The position numbers were made by a program, and so were the translations under genes. 12,616 nt of DNA from DASQBT01 sp035635075 (GTDB taxonomy: Bacteria; Pseudomonadota; Gammaproteobacteria; Burkholderiales; Thiobacillaceae): positions 1-12,616 of the forward strand of contig DASQBT010000126.1 of the NCBI GenBank assembly GCA_035635075.1, in the 5' to 3' direction. Of the stretch, positions 1 to 6,107 are shown piece by piece. The first letter of the stretch is position 1. Every line of letters starts with the position of its first letter. Below the pieces are notes generated by a model. That model made no database searches and was not told the DNA's origin. It saw only the letters and a list, made by a program, of their open reading frames with translations.

Positions 1-106
1 AGTGATAGACGGGAAGCAGAGCGTGGTGTGGGATGAAGCGGAGAATCGATTGCACACGCAGAAGGCGCTGATGGAGTATCTGCTGATGGGAAAACTCGAG
101 AGCTGA
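1..106 (+). CDS. argF: Ornithine carbamoyltransferase, C-terminal end (partial)
   Basis: The reading frame enters from the left edge (first full codon at base 2) and stops at TGA 104-106, leaving 34 residues. They include the stretch SVVWDEAENRLHTQKALMEY, which matches the C-terminal end of anabolic ornithine carbamoyltransferases (typically VFDEAENRLH-QKALL). The enzyme makes citrulline from ornithine and carbamoyl phosphate in the cytoplasm, the step just before ArgG, whose gene lies 281 bp downstream on the same strand. This supports the call. The carbamoyl-phosphate and ornithine-binding motifs lie outside the window, so identity rests on the C-terminal signature and context. The stop codon overlaps a GAGGA sequence that can serve the next gene, so the two are probably translated from one message. 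Confidence 0.85.
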   Translation, partial: VIDGKQSVVWDEAENRLHTQKALMEYLLMGKLES

Positions 107-118
107 GGAAACAGGGTA

Positions 119-358
119 ATGAACTTCGTTTACTTCAAGGATATGGACTCCCTCTATCTGGAGTTGAGTCCGGAAAACGCGGAGCATTCCTGGGAAGCAC
201 ACCCAGGAGTGGTGCTCAATCTGGCCGCGGATGGCCGGGTGGTGGGAATCGAGATCGAAAAGGCCAGTGAAAAATCTCGCCTGGATTTGCTCAAGGTGGC
301 TAATTTTCCCGGCCAGGTTGAGGTAATAGACCACAGCCAGTCTGGCAGTATGCACTGA
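119..358 (+). CDS. DUF2283 family small protein
   Basis: A 79-residue protein with the DUF2283 pattern: an N-terminal YFKDMDSLYLEL strand pair, then VVLNLAADGRVVGIEIEKAS, the usual D-G-x-(V/L)-(V/I)-G-(I/L)-E-(I/L) core, then a helix rich in Lys and Leu. DUF2283 proteins are small, cytoplasmic and of unknown biochemical role; in other genomes many sit beside DUF4258 genes in toxin-antitoxin-like pairs. Here no such partner is present: the neighbours are argF (12 bp upstream) and argG (29 bp downstream). The ATG at 119 is preceded by GAGGA at 105-109, overlapping the argF stop, so expression is probably coupled to arginine biosynthesis. There is no signal peptide, membrane segment or Cys-based metal site. 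The family call is fairly secure; no function is assigned. Confidence 0.8.
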   Translation: MNFVYFKDMDSLYLELSPENAEHSWEAHPGVVLNLAADGRVVGIEIEKASEKSRLDLLKVANFPGQVEVIDHSQSGSMH

Positions 359-387
359 ACGGGCAGGAACTGAACGAGCAGAAAATC

Positions 388-1611
388 ATGAGTGAAGTAA
401 GAAAAGTCGTCCTCGCCTATTCGGGCGGGTTGGATACGTCAGTCATCCTCAAGTGGCTGCAGGATACCTATCAATGCGAAGTAGTGACTTTCACCGCCGA
501 CATTGGCCAGGGCGAGGAACTGGAGCCAGCCCGTGCCAAGGCGCGACAATTCGGCGTCAAGGAAATCTTCGTCGATGATCTGAAAGAAGAGTTCGTGCGG
601 GATTTTGTGTTCCCCATGTTTCGCGCCAATACCGTTTACGAGGGCGAATATCTGCTTGGCACCTCCATCGCACGCCCCCTGATCGCCAAGCGGTTGATCG
701 AAATCGCCAATCAGACTGGCGCAGATGCCATTTCCCATGGCGCCACCGGCAAGGGCAATGATCAGGTGCGCTTCGAGTTGGGGGCCTATGCATTGAAGCC
801 GGGGATCAAGATCATTGCTCCGTGGCGCGAATGGGATTTGCTATCGCGCGAGAAACTGCTGGCCTATGCGGAACAGCACGGCATCCCGGTGGAAATGAAG
901 CATCGCCAGGGTGGCAGCCCCTATTCCATGGATGCCAACCTGCTGCACATCTCGTATGAGGGACGCCGTCTGGAAAATCCGGCGGTGGAGGCCGAAGAGG
1001 ACATGTGGCGCTGGACCGTGTCCCCGGAGAAGGCACCTGATGCGGCGGAATATCTGGACATCGAGTTTGAACGGGGCGACCCGGTTGCGCTCAATGGCAA
1101 TCGCATGAGCCCGGCGGCACTGCTCGCCAGACTAAATGAATTGGGTGGCAAGCATGGCATCGGCCGCCTGGACCTGGTGGAGAACCGTTATGTAGGCATG
1201 AAATCACGCGGCTGTTACGAGACGCCTGGCGGAGCCATACTGCTGAAAGCGCACCGGGCCGTTGAATCGCTCACGCTGGACCGGGAGGCGGCGCACCTCA
1301 AGGACGACTTGATGCCGCGCTATGCCAGCCTGATCTATAACGGGTACTGGTGGAGTCCGGAGCGTCGCGCACTGCAGGCACTTATCGATGAGACCCAGCG
1401 GCGGGTCAATGGCTGGGTCCGGCTGAAGTTATACAAGGGCAATGTCATCGTGGCGGGAAGAGATTCCCGCACAGATTCCCTGTTTGATCCCACCGTTGCG
1501 ACGTTTGAAGATGATGCAGGGGCCTATGACCAGAAAGATGCGGCAGGATTCATCAAACTTAATGCCCTGCGCCTGCGCATCGCCGCCCAACTTGAGGCAA
1601 GAAGGAAATAA
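388..1611 (+). CDS. argG: Argininosuccinate synthase
   Basis: Joins citrulline and aspartate, using ATP (to AMP and PPi), to give argininosuccinate, the penultimate step of arginine synthesis; cytoplasmic homotetramer. The 407-residue product has the family's usual length. The N-type ATP pyrophosphatase loop YSGGLDTS is at residues 11-18, and the conserved HGATGKGNDQVRFE segment, involved in citrulline/aspartate binding, is at 117-130. The motifs SPYSMDANLLHISYEG (around 170-190) and GRDSRTDSLFDP near the C-terminus are also standard. It follows the DUF2283 gene by 29 bp and ppnP begins 2 bp after its stop, so all are probably cotranscribed with argF. The Shine-Dalgarno sequence before ATG 388 is weak (GAGCAG). 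No sequence oddity was seen. Confidence 0.98.
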   Translation: MSEVRKVVLAYSGGLDTSVILKWLQDTYQCEVVTFTADIGQGEELEPARAKARQFGVKEIFVDDLKEEFVRDFVFPMFRANTVYEGEYLLGTSIARPLIAKRLIEIANQTGADAISHGATGKGNDQVRFELGAYALKPGIKIIAPWREWDLLSREKLLAYAEQHGIPVEMKHRQGGSPYSMDANLLHISYEGRRLENPAVEAEEDMWRWTVSPEKAPDAAEYLDIEFERGDPVALNGNRMSPAALLARLNELGGKHGIGRLDLVENRYVGMKSRGCYETPGGAILLKAHRAVESLTLDREAAHLKDDLMPRYASLIYNGYWWSPERRALQALIDETQRRVNGWVRLKLYKGNVIVAGRDSRTDSLFDPTVATFEDDAGAYDQKDAAGFIKLNALRLRIAAQLEARRK

Positions 1612-1613
1612 GC

Positions 1614-1928
1614 ATGTCCCAGTTCGACAATGTGGCCGTGGTGAAGAAGGCCAATGTGTATTTCGACGGCAAATGTGTGTCGCATACGGTGCAGCTTCCC
1701 GACGGCACACGCAAATCAGTCGGCGTGATCTTGCCGGCCAAGCTCACCTTCAATACCAGCGCACCGGAGATCATGGAAACCGTGGACGGCCGGTGCCGGG
1801 TCAAATTGGCCGGCCACGCGGACTGGAATGAATATGGTCCGGGCGAGTCGTTCAAGGTGCCGGGTAATTCGAGCTTCGATATCGAAGTGACGAACGAACC
1901 CTATCATTACGTTTGCCATTTCGGCTGA
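1614..1928 (+). CDS. ppnP: Pyrimidine/purine nucleoside phosphorylase (DUF1255)
   Basis: A 104-residue single-domain cupin of the PpnP (YaiE, DUF1255) family. Characterised members cleave a broad range of nucleosides with phosphate to free base and (deoxy)ribose-1-phosphate; cytoplasmic. Visible family features are the N-terminal FDNVAVVKKANVYFDGKCVSH, the GVILPAKLTFNTSAPEIMET segment, the GPGESFKVPGNSSF turn and the C-terminal HYVCHFG. It is slightly longer than the E. coli protein (about 94 residues), mainly at the N-terminus. ATG 1614 lies 2 bp after the argG stop, with AAGGAA (1602-1607) inside the last argG codons as the ribosome site. It is therefore very probably coupled to argG; a metabolic link to arginine synthesis is not evident. 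Confidence 0.93.
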   Translation: MSQFDNVAVVKKANVYFDGKCVSHTVQLPDGTRKSVGVILPAKLTFNTSAPEIMETVDGRCRVKLAGHADWNEYGPGESFKVPGNSSFDIEVTNEPYHYVCHFG

Positions 1929-2070
1929 CAGACATGCCGATCACCCTGCCAATGAATCCTGAAGTGTTGCCGGCTCCGTTTCCTCACCCCGTCTCCCGGC
2001 GTTGCCCGCTCACCCCGACTTCTCCCAGAGCGAGGCGGACTAATGCCGGTTGCCTTTACGAGGCGATGAG
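1929..2070. other. Intergenic spacer with a degenerate CTCACCCC-type repeat
   Basis: This 142-bp gap between ppnP and the BPH gene is poor in regulatory signals. It holds pyrimidine-rich copies of a CTCACCCCG..TCTCCC pattern at about 1983-1998 and 2009-2027, followed by GAGCGAGGCGG. The pattern resembles the common CTCACCCC-aCCCTCTCCC intergenic repeats of proteobacteria. A 46-codon open frame (1934-2074) crosses it but reads as low-complexity Pro/Arg sequence. The ribosome site ACGAGG (2058-2063) for the next gene lies at its right end. No convincing promoter or terminator was seen. Confidence 0.35.
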
Positions 2071-2643
2071 ATGACTACCCTGGTGGTGGTCAAGAAGGAC
2101 GGCGTGGCGGCGATTGGCGCCGACACGCTGACCAAGTGGGGCTCGATCAAGGAGTCCGCCAATTACGTGGTCAACCACGGCAAGATTCTGCAGATGGGGG
2201 ACAGCCTGATTGCGGTGACCGGCTACACGACCTTCATTTCCATTCTGCAGGATTACTTCGCCGAGCCGGATGTGGAGGCCGATTTTTCCGGGGTGGCGGG
2301 CATTTTCCGCACTTGGCAGCAATTGCACGCTGTCCTCAAGGAGCGGTATTTCCTGCAGCCGGGCGAGGACAAGGAAGACGATATCGAGTCCAGCCAGATG
2401 GATGTGCTGATCGCCAACCCGCAAGGCATTTTCGGCGTGGCGGAACATCGTTCGGTTCAGGAATTCTCCCGCTTCTATGCTTACGGAAGCGGCTCCGAAC
2501 TTGCCTTGGGGGCCATGTTTGCGCTTTATCCCAGCCAGCTTAGTGCCGAACAGATTGCCCGCCGCGCGATTGAGACTGCCGCTGAATTCGATGATCGCAC
2601 CGGATTGCCGGTGCATGTGAGAACCATCAACCTGTCTGCTTGA
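2071..2643 (+). CDS. Betaproteobacterial proteasome homologue (BPH), HslV/20S-like N-terminal Thr hydrolase
   Basis: A 190-residue Ntn-hydrolase of the proteasome beta-subunit superfamily. The N-terminus MTTLVVVKKDG places Thr2 as residue 1 after Met removal; Asp18 (mature Asp17, in GADT) and Lys38 (in GKIL) match the catalytic Asp17 and Lys33 of HslV/20S subunits, and YGSGSELALGAM (138-149) matches the GSGS-A-GA segment near the Ser129 position. It differs from HslV by an acidic insertion (PGEDKEDDIESSQ, 97-109) and from Anbu by its shorter length. This fits BPH, a third bacterial proteasome relative, described from Thiobacillus denitrificans as a double ring of 14 subunits, with no known unfoldase. 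Start ATG 2071 is chosen over upstream TTG 2050 because ACGAGG (2058-2063) is 7 nt away and it exposes Thr at position 2. yajQ starts 8 bp downstream. Substrate is unknown. Confidence 0.85.
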   Translation: MTTLVVVKKDGVAAIGADTLTKWGSIKESANYVVNHGKILQMGDSLIAVTGYTTFISILQDYFAEPDVEADFSGVAGIFRTWQQLHAVLKERYFLQPGEDKEDDIESSQMDVLIANPQGIFGVAEHRSVQEFSRFYAYGSGSELALGAMFALYPSQLSAEQIARRAIETAAEFDDRTGLPVHVRTINLSA

Positions 2644-2651
2644 GGATAGCC

Positions 2652-3137
2652 ATGCCATCCTTCGATATCGTTTCTGAAGTGGATCAGCAGGAAGTCAAGA
2701 ATGCGGTGGAGCAGACCAACAAGGAAGTTTCGACGCGCTTCGATTTCAAAGGCAGCGATGCCCGGGTGGAGCAAACCGCCTTTGTGCTGACCGTGTTTGC
2801 GGATGATGATTTCAAGCTGGATCAGGTTCAGGATATTCTGAGCGGCAAGCTGGCCAAGCGGGGCGTGGATCTCACGTGCCTGGATGTCGGCAAGTCGGAA
2901 AAGATTTCCGGCAGCAAGGTCAAGCGCAAGGTTACGGTAAAAGTCGGCGTGGAGATCGAACTGGCGAAGAAGATCGTCAAGCTCATCAAGGATAGCAAGT
3001 TGAAGGTGCAGGCCAGCATCCAGGGCGAATCCGTGCGGGTGTCCGGACCGAAGCGCGACACGCTGCAGGAAGCGATCGCGCTGGTTCGCAAGAGCATTTC
3101 CGATTTTCCATTGCAGTTCAATAATTTCCGGGATTAG
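2652..3137 (+). CDS. yajQ: YajQ family cyclic di-GMP/nucleotide-binding protein
   Basis: A 161-residue cytoplasmic protein with two ferredoxin-like folds, the usual family length. Signature segments are the N-terminal MPSFDIVSEVD, TRFDFKGSDA (about residues 28-37), the basic SKVKRKVTVKVGVEIE middle, QASIQGESVRVSGPKRDTLQ (about 122-141) and the terminal PLQFNNFRD. YajQ members bind nucleotides or tRNA; in Xanthomonas and Pseudomonas some bind cyclic di-GMP and act with a LysR-type regulator, which is not visible here. ATG 2652 is preferred to the in-frame TTG 2640 because it restores the conserved MPSFD start and has TGAGGA (2641-2646), overlapping the BPH stop, as ribosome site. It is thus probably coupled to BPH. 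Ligand specificity cannot be read from the sequence. Confidence 0.93.
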   Translation: MPSFDIVSEVDQQEVKNAVEQTNKEVSTRFDFKGSDARVEQTAFVLTVFADDDFKLDQVQDILSGKLAKRGVDLTCLDVGKSEKISGSKVKRKVTVKVGVEIELAKKIVKLIKDSKLKVQASIQGESVRVSGPKRDTLQEAIALVRKSISDFPLQFNNFRD

Positions 3138-3148
3138 GAGGTTGCGAT

Positions 3149-3697
3149 ATGGCCAAGGTTCTGGTTCCCTTGGCGGCAGGGTGTGAAGAACTCGAAGCCG
3201 TCACCATTATTGACCTATTGCGGCGCGCCGGGATCGAGGTTGTGGCAGCCGGGTTGCAACCCGGCATCGTCAAGGCCAGCCGCGGCACTCAGCTTGTTCC
3301 CGACACAATACTGGATAGCGTGCTCCGGGACGATTTTGATATGGTGGTTCTGCCCGGCGGCATGCCGGGAGCGGAGCACTTGAGAGAGGATAGCCGTGTT
3401 CAGGCCTTGCTCAAGAAGCTTGCAGCGAGCGGCAAGTACACGGCCGCCATCTGTGCAGCGCCCATGGCGCTGGCCGAAGCCGGCCTGCTTTCAGGGCGCA
3501 AGGCAACCGGCTATCCGGGAATGCTGGAAAAACTGGGTTTGCCCGACGTCGAATTGCAGAACCAGGCGGTGGTCAGGGATGGGAAGGTCATTACATCGCG
3601 CGGTCCGGGCACGGCGATGGATTTCACCCTGGAGCTGATTGAAATCCTGGCAGGCCGGGGGAAACGGCAAGAAGTTGAGGCAGGTCTGGTCCGGTAA
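3149..3697 (+). CDS. yajL: DJ-1/PfpI family protein, YajL-like
   Basis: A 182-residue cytoplasmic protein of the DJ-1/ThiJ/PfpI superfamily. The nucleophile-elbow Cys102 lies in AAICAAPMALAE, and Glu16 in GCEELEA matches the glutamate that stabilises the reactive Cys in DJ-1. The partner His126 of human DJ-1 is replaced by Tyr122 (GYPG); E. coli YajL also lacks the His at this place (GFP), which favours the YajL/DJ-1 branch over PfpI proteases. RGPGTAMDFTLELIEIL is the conserved C-terminal helix. Proposed roles in this branch are oxidative-stress chaperone or glyoxalase/deglycase; the latter is debated. A near-ideal Shine-Dalgarno sequence TAGGAGGT (3135-3142), overlapping the yajQ stop and 7 nt from the ATG, indicates coupling with yajQ. 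Confidence 0.9.
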   Translation: MAKVLVPLAAGCEELEAVTIIDLLRRAGIEVVAAGLQPGIVKASRGTQLVPDTILDSVLRDDFDMVVLPGGMPGAEHLREDSRVQALLKKLAASGKYTAAICAAPMALAEAGLLSGRKATGYPGMLEKLGLPDVELQNQAVVRDGKVITSRGPGTAMDFTLELIEILAGRGKRQEVEAGLVR

Positions 3698-3911
3698 GGG
3701 ACCTCTGATGCGGACGATCGGCTGTGTCGCGCCGCTTGACATCGTAGAATGACTAAAACCCGCGCTGCGCTTCGTGCATCTCGTCCCGCCGAGCCCCCGC
3801 GCGGTCGTGAGGGACCTGATCCGAGGTTCCACAATTTTGGCGCGCTATCAGGGTCTGTTATTCTTACCTGCAAGAGACATCCAAGCTGAAATAACCATTC
3901 CGGAGAGAGTC
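3698..3911. other. Leader region of the CBS-domain gene
   Basis: This 214-bp gap separates yajL from the CBS-domain gene. A weak promoter-like pair is present: TTGGCG (3837-3842) and TATTCT (3859-3864), with a 16-bp spacer, about 48 bp before the ATG. A perfect TTGACA at 3736-3741 has no matching -10 element at 16-18 bp. GGAGAGAG (3902-3909) is the ribosome site of the next gene. No terminator hairpin with a T-run was found behind yajL. The promoter is a suggestion only. Confidence 0.3.
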
Positions 3912-4346
3912 ATGCTGATACGCGAAGTGCTGACAGTGAAGGCCGATCAACTGGTAACGGCAACTCCCGATACCTTGATTCCGGATGCCATAAATATCAT
4001 GGCAAGCCATGATATTGGCTCATTGATCATCATGGACCGCGGCCACATGGTGGGCTTGATCACCGAACGCGACATTCTGCGCGCATTGGGCAAGCAGGGC
4101 TGCGATCTGGCGACCGGCAAAGTGTCGGACGTCATGGTTACCGACCCCGTGATCGGCAGCCTGGAGGATTCGGTGGACTATGTGCGGGATGTCATGACTC
4201 GGTCCAGGATCAGCCATCTGCCGGTGCTGGACGAACATCATGTCGTGGGTATCATATCCTTCCACGATGTGGCCCGCGCCTGCCTGAAAGAGGCGAAGTT
4301 CGAGAACCTGCTGCTGAAGCGCTACATCAAGCACTGGCCGGAGTAA
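3912..4346 (+). CDS. Two-CBS-domain protein
   Basis: A 144-residue protein made almost entirely of two CBS motifs (a Bateman module). CBS1 covers about residues 8-64 (TPDTLIPDAINIMASHDIGSL, then HMVGLITERDILRAL), CBS2 about 73-130 (VSDVMVTDPVIGSLEDSVDYV, then HHVVGIISFHDVARACL). Such stand-alone modules bind adenine nucleotides and usually act as energy-status sensors on a partner; no catalytic domain is attached, and the partner cannot be told from the context. An open frame reaches back to 3774, but ATG 3912 is chosen because of its strong Shine-Dalgarno sequence and the family start MLIREVL. The stop lies 34 bp from the end of the convergent DsrE-like gene. No signal peptide; cytoplasmic. 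Confidence 0.9.
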   Translation: MLIREVLTVKADQLVTATPDTLIPDAINIMASHDIGSLIIMDRGHMVGLITERDILRALGKQGCDLATGKVSDVMVTDPVIGSLEDSVDYVRDVMTRSRISHLPVLDEHHVVGIISFHDVARACLKEAKFENLLLKRYIKHWPE

Positions 4347-4380
4347 GCTTCTTCGCGGCGCTCCCCTGCGACTGCAGGCA

Positions 4381-4884
4381 CTAGCGGATCGATTCAATCG
4401 GAAATTGTTTGGAGGTAATTTCCGGTTTGATGAGTGCATAGCCTTGCTGTTGCCAGTGGGCCAGCTCAGTGATGGCATTGGGCACGACCTGCACAAAGGG
4501 CTGAAAGTCCTTCACGCGATAGCCAAAGTCTTGAGCCGCTTGGCCGCATACCTTGAATTCCACCCCGAGATCCGCGTAATAACGCATCCGCTCGACAGCG
4601 TCCTTGTATTTCGCCTCGTTCTTCCTGGCTACCGTCACGATTTCCGCGCCGTGTATCACCACTTTGATGTTCATCTGCTCGGGAGAGTAGTTATAGGGGG
4701 CTTCCATCAAGGGGTTGGTCAGGGAACGGATCCAATAGAGCGCGCTGCCGATTTTCTGCGGGTCATCAAGATGGAACTCAAACACTACCTTCGGCGGCCG
4801 GTACGGAGTTTGGACATACGCGCTTTCCGCCAAGCCAAGGGCCGGCAGGATCAACAGGGAGAACAAGAACAGGATCGTGCGCAT
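4381..4884 (-). CDS. Secreted DsrE/DsrF-like protein
   Basis: A 167-residue protein with a clear Sec signal peptide (MRT, hydrophobic ILFLFSLLILPALGLA, cleavage probably after Ala19, LGLA|ES). The mature part shows a DsrE/F-like Rossmann-type pattern: VVFEFHLDDPQKIGSAL (33-49), MNIKVVIHGAEIVTV (71-85), a helix with repeated Lys/Glu, then GVEFKVCGQAAQDF with a single Cys113, then VPNAITELAHWQQQGYALIKP. In DsrE and TusD a cysteine at the comparable place carries sulfur. Periplasmic DsrE-like proteins are common in sulfur- and iron-oxidising betaproteobacteria, but their reaction is unproven. It follows rsgA by 27 bp on the same strand and may be cotranscribed. No dsr or sox gene is in the window, so a sulfur role is only an inference. 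Confidence 0.8.
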   Translation of the reverse strand: MRTILFLFSLLILPALGLAESAYVQTPYRPPKVVFEFHLDDPQKIGSALYWIRSLTNPLMEAPYNYSPEQMNIKVVIHGAEIVTVARKNEAKYKDAVERMRYYADLGVEFKVCGQAAQDFGYRVKDFQPFVQVVPNAITELAHWQQQGYALIKPEITSKQFPIESIR

Positions 4885-4911
4885 GGCAGTCCCGAGGTTG
4901 GGCTTTCTGCA

Positions 4912-5808
4912 CTATAGGCGATGCGGCTGGGACTCGGCCAACAATTGCCGGAACAGCTTCAGGCGCTCCGGAGAGATCAGGTTCTGATCGGCCGCTTCCG
5001 TCAGGGCGCAGTCCGGCTCAGCAGTGTGCCGGCAGTTGCGAAAGCGGCATTTCCCGAGGAACGGGCGGAAATCCGGGAAGGCTTGTTGAAGTGCGTCCTG
5101 ATCGAGGTGGAACAGCGCAAATTCCTGCAAACCGGGGGAGTCGATCAGAGCGGTGACTGAATTCAGACGGTACAACTCACTGTGGCTGGTGGTGTGCTTG
5201 CCGCTGTCCAGGCTCAGCGATATTTCTCTGGTGCGGATTCGGGCCTGCGGCAGCAGGGCGTTGAGCAGGGTCGACTTACCCATTCCGGATTGGCCGACCA
5301 GAAGCGAGGTATGCCCCTCAAGCGCGCGACGCAGGTCTGAAATATCGAGTTTGGCGCACAGCGGCAAAATGGGATAGCCCAGGCCTGATATTGCCTGCAG
5401 CCGGTTCATTGCCTGCCGATGGCTCGGCAGATCCGACTTGTTCAGGACAATGACGGCGGGCAGGTTCTGGCTTGACGCAGCCACCAGGCAGCGCTGGATG
5501 AGTTCAAGCGAGTAACTCGGCACCGGCGCCGCAACGATGACGATCAGTGTGACGTTGGCCGCAATGGCTTTGGTCTGGAACCGGTCGGAACGAAAGAACA
5601 GGCTGGATCGCGGCAGCGCTTTGTCGATCACGCCTGCGCCTGGGGAAATGATGGAGAACTCCACGCGGTCGCCGCAGATCATGCTGCTCTTTCTCCCGCG
5701 GCTTAGGCACTCGGTGCGGCCAGTATCCGGACTGTCGACAATAAAACGGCGGCCATGGGCCGCCACGATCAGACCTAGCAAGTCAGGGCCTGTTGAGGCA
5801 AATTTCAC
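4912..5808 (-). CDS. rsgA: Ribosome small-subunit-dependent GTPase A
   Basis: A 298-residue circularly permuted GTPase that helps late 30S subunit maturation. The N-terminal OB-fold (about 10-60) is followed by G4 NKSD (123-126), G5-like CAK (151-153), G1 GQSGMGKST (172-180), a switch-I GKHTTSH (203-209) and G3 DSPG (223-226). The C-terminal zinc knuckle has Cys254, Cys259, His261 and Cys267. All key elements are present. The longest frame begins at GTG 5808 with no good Shine-Dalgarno sequence; internal GTG or TTG codons (residues 10-15) are possible, as many homologues start closer to the G-L-I-V-A-A-H-G-R motif. Upstream lies palindromic non-coding DNA; downstream, 27 bp away, the DsrE-like gene. 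Its vicinity to phhB and orn is a recurring betaproteobacterial neighbourhood. Confidence 0.95.
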   Translation of the reverse strand: MKFASTGPDLLGLIVAAHGRRFIVDSPDTGRTECLSRGRKSSMICGDRVEFSIISPGAGVIDKALPRSSLFFRSDRFQTKAIAANVTLIVIVAAPVPSYSLELIQRCLVAASSQNLPAVIVLNKSDLPSHRQAMNRLQAISGLGYPILPLCAKLDISDLRRALEGHTSLLVGQSGMGKSTLLNALLPQARIRTREISLSLDSGKHTTSHSELYRLNSVTALIDSPGLQEFALFHLDQDALQQAFPDFRPFLGKCRFRNCRHTAEPDCALTEAADQNLISPERLKLFRQLLAESQPHRL

Positions 5809-6107
5809 GCCTGCGACGAGGCCGATTCGGGACGCCTTGCGCAGCGTCGCACCCGCGCAGCAGTGCGGTGGAGCCAGCCCTCGCAGCTCCCCACAAGGTT
5901 TGCGCGAGCCCGTTTTCGCCTGCGCTGCCGCAGGCGGCTTGCGACAAGGAAATGCGCCCGAATCGGTCCGTCCTCAAGAGTTGCTGCCGGGTATCACGTC
6001 TGCTGCGTTGTGCCGCTTGGCAAGGGATGCTCCTTGCCAGCGCGCCGCGCCCTGCGTCCATCGCTTTCCCGCCGCAACCCGGGTGTGAAATCAGCCTCGA
6101 CAAGGCC
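5809..6107. repeat. Palindrome-rich intergenic region, possible interspersed repeat
   Basis: This 299-bp gap between rsgA and the CZB gene holds no credible gene: the open frames crossing it on both strands give Arg/Ala/Pro-rich sequence without family features. It has clear inverted repeats. CCGATTCGGG (5822-5831) and CCCGAATCGG (5957-5966) are a perfect 10-bp pair bounding 145 bp, with CCTTG (5835-5839) and CAAGG (5945-5949) nested inside. CGCCTGCG-CTGC-CGCAGGCG (5917-5936) is an 8-bp-stem hairpin. TGGCAAGG-GATGCT-CCTTGCCA (6018-6039) is another. There are no T-runs after the stems, so intrinsic terminators are unlikely. It may be a REP- or MITE-like repeat family, but copy number cannot be seen from one window. 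A promoter for rsgA might lie here but none was recognised. Confidence 0.45.

Noticed and set aside
2050..2070. Upstream TTG start for BPH (and likewise TTG 2640 for yajQ)
   Set aside because: The downstream ATGs have well-placed ribosome sites and restore conserved N-termini; for BPH, an extension would bury the catalytic Thr unless processed.
2056..2658. 200-codon open frame on the - strand opposite BPH
   Set aside because: It lies wholly antisense to BPH, whose catalytic residues are conserved; the antisense product has no recognisable family and arises from third-position GC bias.
3736..3764. Perfect TTGACA behind yajL as a promoter
   Set aside because: The sequence at the expected -10 place is CCCGCG; TAGAAT at 3745-3750 is only 3 bp away, so the spacing is impossible.
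4347..4380. Bidirectional terminator between the CBS and DsrE-like genes
   Set aside because: Only a 5-bp stem (CCTGC/GCAGG, 4365-4378) without a T-run on either side; too weak to call.
4405..4917. 170-codon + strand frame opposite the DsrE-like gene
   Set aside because: The - strand frame has a proper signal peptide and a DsrE-like pattern; the + frame has no family features.
6018..6039. Hairpin TGGCAAGG/CCTTGCCA as a terminator of the CZB gene
   Set aside because: It is followed by GC-rich sequence on both strands rather than a T-run; kept as part of the palindromic region.
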